From positions 1-40,474 of the forward strand of contig SHAN01000002.1 of assembly GCA_004213155.1 (NCBI GenBank): DNA of 40,474 nt. Reading direction: 5' to 3'. This stretch comes from Candidatus Pelagibacterales bacterium. Lineage in GTDB: Bacteria; Pseudomonadota; Alphaproteobacteria; Pelagibacterales; Pelagibacteraceae. A program made the position numbers and the translations under genes. Each line of letters opens with the position of its first letter. The first letter of the stretch is position 1. This document shows positions 37,839-40,474 of this stretch, one piece after another. The notes beneath the pieces are model-generated. The model saw only the letters and a program-made list of their open reading frames with translations. It had not been told where the DNA came from and made no database searches.

Positions 37839-38606
37839 CTAACCTCTTTTGCTAGTATTTTGCATTGCAGCAGCCCAAATTACTAGACCAAATGCAATTT
37901 TGTTAACAAAGTCAGCTATGTTGTAAATAATATTTAATGAATTAGCATCTACACCACCAGTTAAATATCCAAATACATAACCTAATGGGTAAATTGCCCA
38001 ACCAATTGTAACTATCATTCTTAAAGCTCCAAATGCAGTTACTAATGATTTATTTCCTGATTTAGCAGCTAATTTACCTGCTTCACCTGAAAATATTTCA
38101 TAAAGAATATAGATCCATCCAGCCATTCCTATTACAAAACCTAAGAATGAATTAATGTAACCTGCTTCTCCGGCATATCCACCAATTAACATTACAAGTG
38201 ATCCAACCAATAATCTCCAGAATATTCCGCTATCAACTTTTCTTACTGCTGATAAGATTAAATAAAACTCTATCATTTGTAATGGTACAGTTATTAACCA
38301 ATCAATATATCTGTAAACAGTTGGTGAATCTCCAGTTTGAATCCAAACATCTCTCATGTACATGTAATGAATAAATGCAATACCAGTAATTAAACCTGCT
38401 ACTGTTATAGATGTTCTCCAACCAGCAGCTACAGATCCTCTTTCTAAGAAAAAGAATGCTGTTGCAGCCAACATACCCATTGAAATTATCCAAAATGTAA
38501 TTCCAACAAAATCATCAGAAGCTAACAACACGCTTGATGCGTTTGCTACACCTGTTAAACCTGTTAGGGCAACAGCTGTAAGAGCAAACAATTTAAGTTT
38601 TTTCAT
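37839..38606 (-). CDS. Proteorhodopsin (light-driven proton pump)
   Basis: Seven TM segments with signal peptide; RYIDWLITVPLQMIEFYL (D97, Q105, E108 in GPR numbering), AFIHYMYMRD (His75), ADFVNKIAFGLVIW (Schiff-base Lys). Confidence 0.97.
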   Translation of the reverse strand: MKKLKLFALTAVALTGLTGVANASSVLLASDDFVGITFWIISMGMLAATAFFFLERGSVAAGWRTSITVAGLITGIAFIHYMYMRDVWIQTGDSPTVYRYIDWLITVPLQMIEFYLILSAVRKVDSGIFWRLLVGSLVMLIGGYAGEAGYINSFLGFVIGMAGWIYILYEIFSGEAGKLAAKSGNKSLVTAFGALRMIVTIGWAIYPLGYVFGYLTGGVDANSLNIIYNIADFVNKIAFGLVIWAAAMQNTSKRG

Positions 38607-38636
38607 AAAAAACTCCCTCTTTAGTTAGTTTTTATT

Positions 38637-38652
38637 TAGTTTATATAAACTA
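38637..38652. promoter_or_regulatory. 16-bp perfect palindrome in the proteorhodopsin upstream region
   Basis: TAGTTTATATAAACTA, 31-46 nt upstream of the proteorhodopsin ATG. Function inferred only. Confidence 0.4.
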
Positions 38653-38817
38653 GGTAAAAGCAAAGCTTTAACCAAAGTTGGTGTGTAAATATCAAATATA
38701 AATACTTAATTGAAGTCTTATTTGCATCTAATTAGGGTTGATTTTACTTACTTTTTAAATTTAAATACAATTATTAATTTAATAAACAAACAAAAACCCA
38801 ATAAAGAATCAAAATAA

Positions 38818-40474
38818 ATGAATAATAATTTTAAACAAATTTATGAGAATTCGCTTAAAAATCCTGAAGAATTTTGGCAGGAAATTTCAAATGATATTTT
38901 TTGGTTTAAAAAACCGACTAAAATTTTAAATAAATCTAATCCTCCCTTCTATAAATGGTTTGAGGATGGGATAACTAATACCTGTTATAACGCAATAGAT
39001 ATACATATTGATCAAGGCAGAGGTGATAAAATTGCTTTAATCTATGACAGTCCAATCACAGGTGATAAAAAAAAATTTACCTTTAACGATTTGAAAAAAA
39101 AAGTTTCAAAATTTTCTGGAGCTTTAAAAAATCAAGGTGTTAACAAAGGTGATAGGGTAATAATTTATATGCCTATGATCCCTGAAGCGGTAATTGCGAT
39201 GTTAGCTTGTGGAAGAATAGGAGCTATTCACTCTGTTGTATTTGGAGGATTCGCTTCAAATGAACTTGCGAGTAGAATAGATGATAGTAAAGCAAAATTA
39301 CTAGTAACAGCGTCATGTGGTTTTGAACCAGGAAGAACTGTTGAATATAAACCTTTAGTAGATGAAGCATTAAAATTAGCTTCCCATAAACCTGAGAAGG
39401 TAATTCTTTATCAAAGAAAAGGTCAGGAAGTAAAATTAAATGCTCCAAATGAAATCAGCTGGGATGAAGCATTAACAAATGCCAAAGATGTTGAGTGCGT
39501 TGAAATGAATGCAAATGATTTTGCTTATATTCTTTATACATCTGGAACTACTGGGATCCCAAAAGGGATAGTAAGAGATATAGGTGGACATATAGTTGCT
39601 CTTAAATGGACTATGAAAAATATTTATAATATTAATCAAGATGATGTATGGTGGTCTGCAAGTGATATAGGTTGGATAGTTGGTCATTCATATATTGTTT
39701 ACGCTCCTTTATTTAAAGGTTGTACTACTGTTTTGTTTGAAGGCAAACCTGTTGGTACTCCAGATGCTGGAGCATTTTGGAAAATAATTTCTGAGTATAA
39801 AGTAAAATCACTTTTCACAGCACCTACAGCATTTAGGGCTATTAAGAAAGAAGATCCTGAAGGAAAATTTTTTTCAAAATATGATTTAAGTTTATTTGAA
39901 TCTTTATTTTTAGCAGGAGAAAGAGCTGATCCTGATACAATTAAATGGGCAGAAAATTTATTGAAAGTTCCAGTTATCGATCACTGGTGGCAAACAGAAA
40001 CAAGTTGGGCAATTAGTTCTAATTGTACTGGTATAGAAATGATGAAAACAAAATATGGATCTGCTTGTAAAGCAGTACCTGGTTATGATGTAAAAATTAT
40101 AAAACCAGATCAAACTTTGGCTAAACCAAATGAGATGGGAGATATAGTAGTAAAACTTCCATTGCCTCCTGGAACGTTTCCAACATTATGGAATGCAGAT
40201 AAAAGATATAAAGATAATTATATGACCAATTATGATGGCTATTATGAAACATATGATGCGGGACATATTGATGAAGATGGTTATATATGGATCATGTCAA
40301 GAACAGATGATATAATAAATGTTGCTGGACATAGATTATCAACAGGTGCAATAGAGGAAGTTTTATCAGAGCATCAATCAGTAGCTGAATGTGCTGTTTT
40401 AGGTATTGCAGATAAGTTAAAGGGACAACTACCAATAGGTTTGGTTGTACTTAAAGCTGGTGTAGAAAAAGATA
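38818..40474 (+). CDS. prpE: Propionyl-CoA synthetase/acyl-CoA synthetase (PrpE-like), 3'-truncated by the window edge
   Basis: Not in the ORF track because there is no stop in the window. ATG at 38818 gives MNNNFKQIYENSLKNPEEFWQEI...; AMP-binding YTSGTTGIPKGIVRD, IDHWWQTETSW, LPPGTFPTLWNADKRYKDNYM, MSRTDDIINVAGHRLSTGAIEEVL. Confidence 0.9.
   Translation, partial: MNNNFKQIYENSLKNPEEFWQEISNDIFWFKKPTKILNKSNPPFYKWFEDGITNTCYNAIDIHIDQGRGDKIALIYDSPITGDKKKFTFNDLKKKVSKFSGALKNQGVNKGDRVIIYMPMIPEAVIAMLACGRIGAIHSVVFGGFASNELASRIDDSKAKLLVTASCGFEPGRTVEYKPLVDEALKLASHKPEKVILYQRKGQEVKLNAPNEISWDEALTNAKDVECVEMNANDFAYILYTSGTTGIPKGIVRDIGGHIVALKWTMKNIYNINQDDVWWSASDIGWIVGHSYIVYAPLFKGCTTVLFEGKPVGTPDAGAFWKIISEYKVKSLFTAPTAFRAIKKEDPEGKFFSKYDLSLFESLFLAGERADPDTIKWAENLLKVPVIDHWWQTETSWAISSNCTGIEMMKTKYGSACKAVPGYDVKIIKPDQTLAKPNEMGDIVVKLPLPPGTFPTLWNADKRYKDNYMTNYDGYYETYDAGHIDEDGYIWIMSRTDDIINVAGHRLSTGAIEEVLSEHQSVAECAVLGIADKLKGQLPIGLVVLKAGVEKD

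Noticed and set aside
38302-38493. 63-aa minus-strand ORF in the proteorhodopsin gene
   Set aside because: Same-strand alternate frame inside a strongly supported gene; no start context or domain.
39224-39687. Two minus-strand ORFs (74 and 71 aa)
   Set aside because: Antisense to the truncated PrpE-like gene, which runs open from 38818 to the window end.
1-40474. CRISPR arrays, tRNA/rRNA genes, transposons, toxin-antitoxin or phage-defence islands
   Set aside because: None recognised: spacers are very short, there are no regularly spaced repeats, and no transposase, integrase or nuclease-type ORFs.

Overview
AT-rich, very gene-dense window that looks like a chromosomal segment of a streamlined marine alphaproteobacterium. 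The SAR11/Pelagibacter-like assignment is inferred from composition, tiny spacers, and the proteorhodopsin-ferredoxin-ferredoxin reductase and ProXWV content; no database search was run. It carries about 43 convincing protein-coding genes and no tRNA, rRNA, CRISPR array or transposase that I could recognise. Left part: pseudoazurin (5'-truncated), an SDR, a glycine betaine-type ABC transporter (proX-proW-proV), and two gamma-butyrobetaine/trimethyllysine-type 2OG-Fe(II) dioxygenases bracketing GDPD, IMPase-family, aldehyde dehydrogenase and 3-HIBDH-like genes. Middle: a small surface-sugar island (GMD-like SDR, GT2, cupin, DegT aminotransferase), then panB, guaA, TPR, guaB, rlmE, GT8, pssA, psd, icd, alaS, recA, a TolC-family gene and glycerate kinase. 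Right part: GFA protein, a secreted polysaccharide-lyase-like protein, umuDC, GT2/GT39, dksA, GST, ferredoxin reductase, ferredoxin, proteorhodopsin, and a 3'-truncated propionyl-CoA synthetase-like gene that the ORF track omits. Main points to check: (i) a possible trimethyllysine/butyrobetaine/carnitine-type cluster beside the betaine transporter; (ii) an IMPDH lacking its CBS (Bateman) module; (iii) a DksA with CxxT/CxxA in place of the zinc finger; (iv) LexA-box-like GAAC-N7-GAAC at umuD and a near match at recA; (v) a blue-tuned (Gln105) proteorhodopsin with a 16-bp palindrome upstream; (vi) near-zero or overlapping convergent gene ends; (vii) a GMD-like dehydratase with a substituted catalytic motif.
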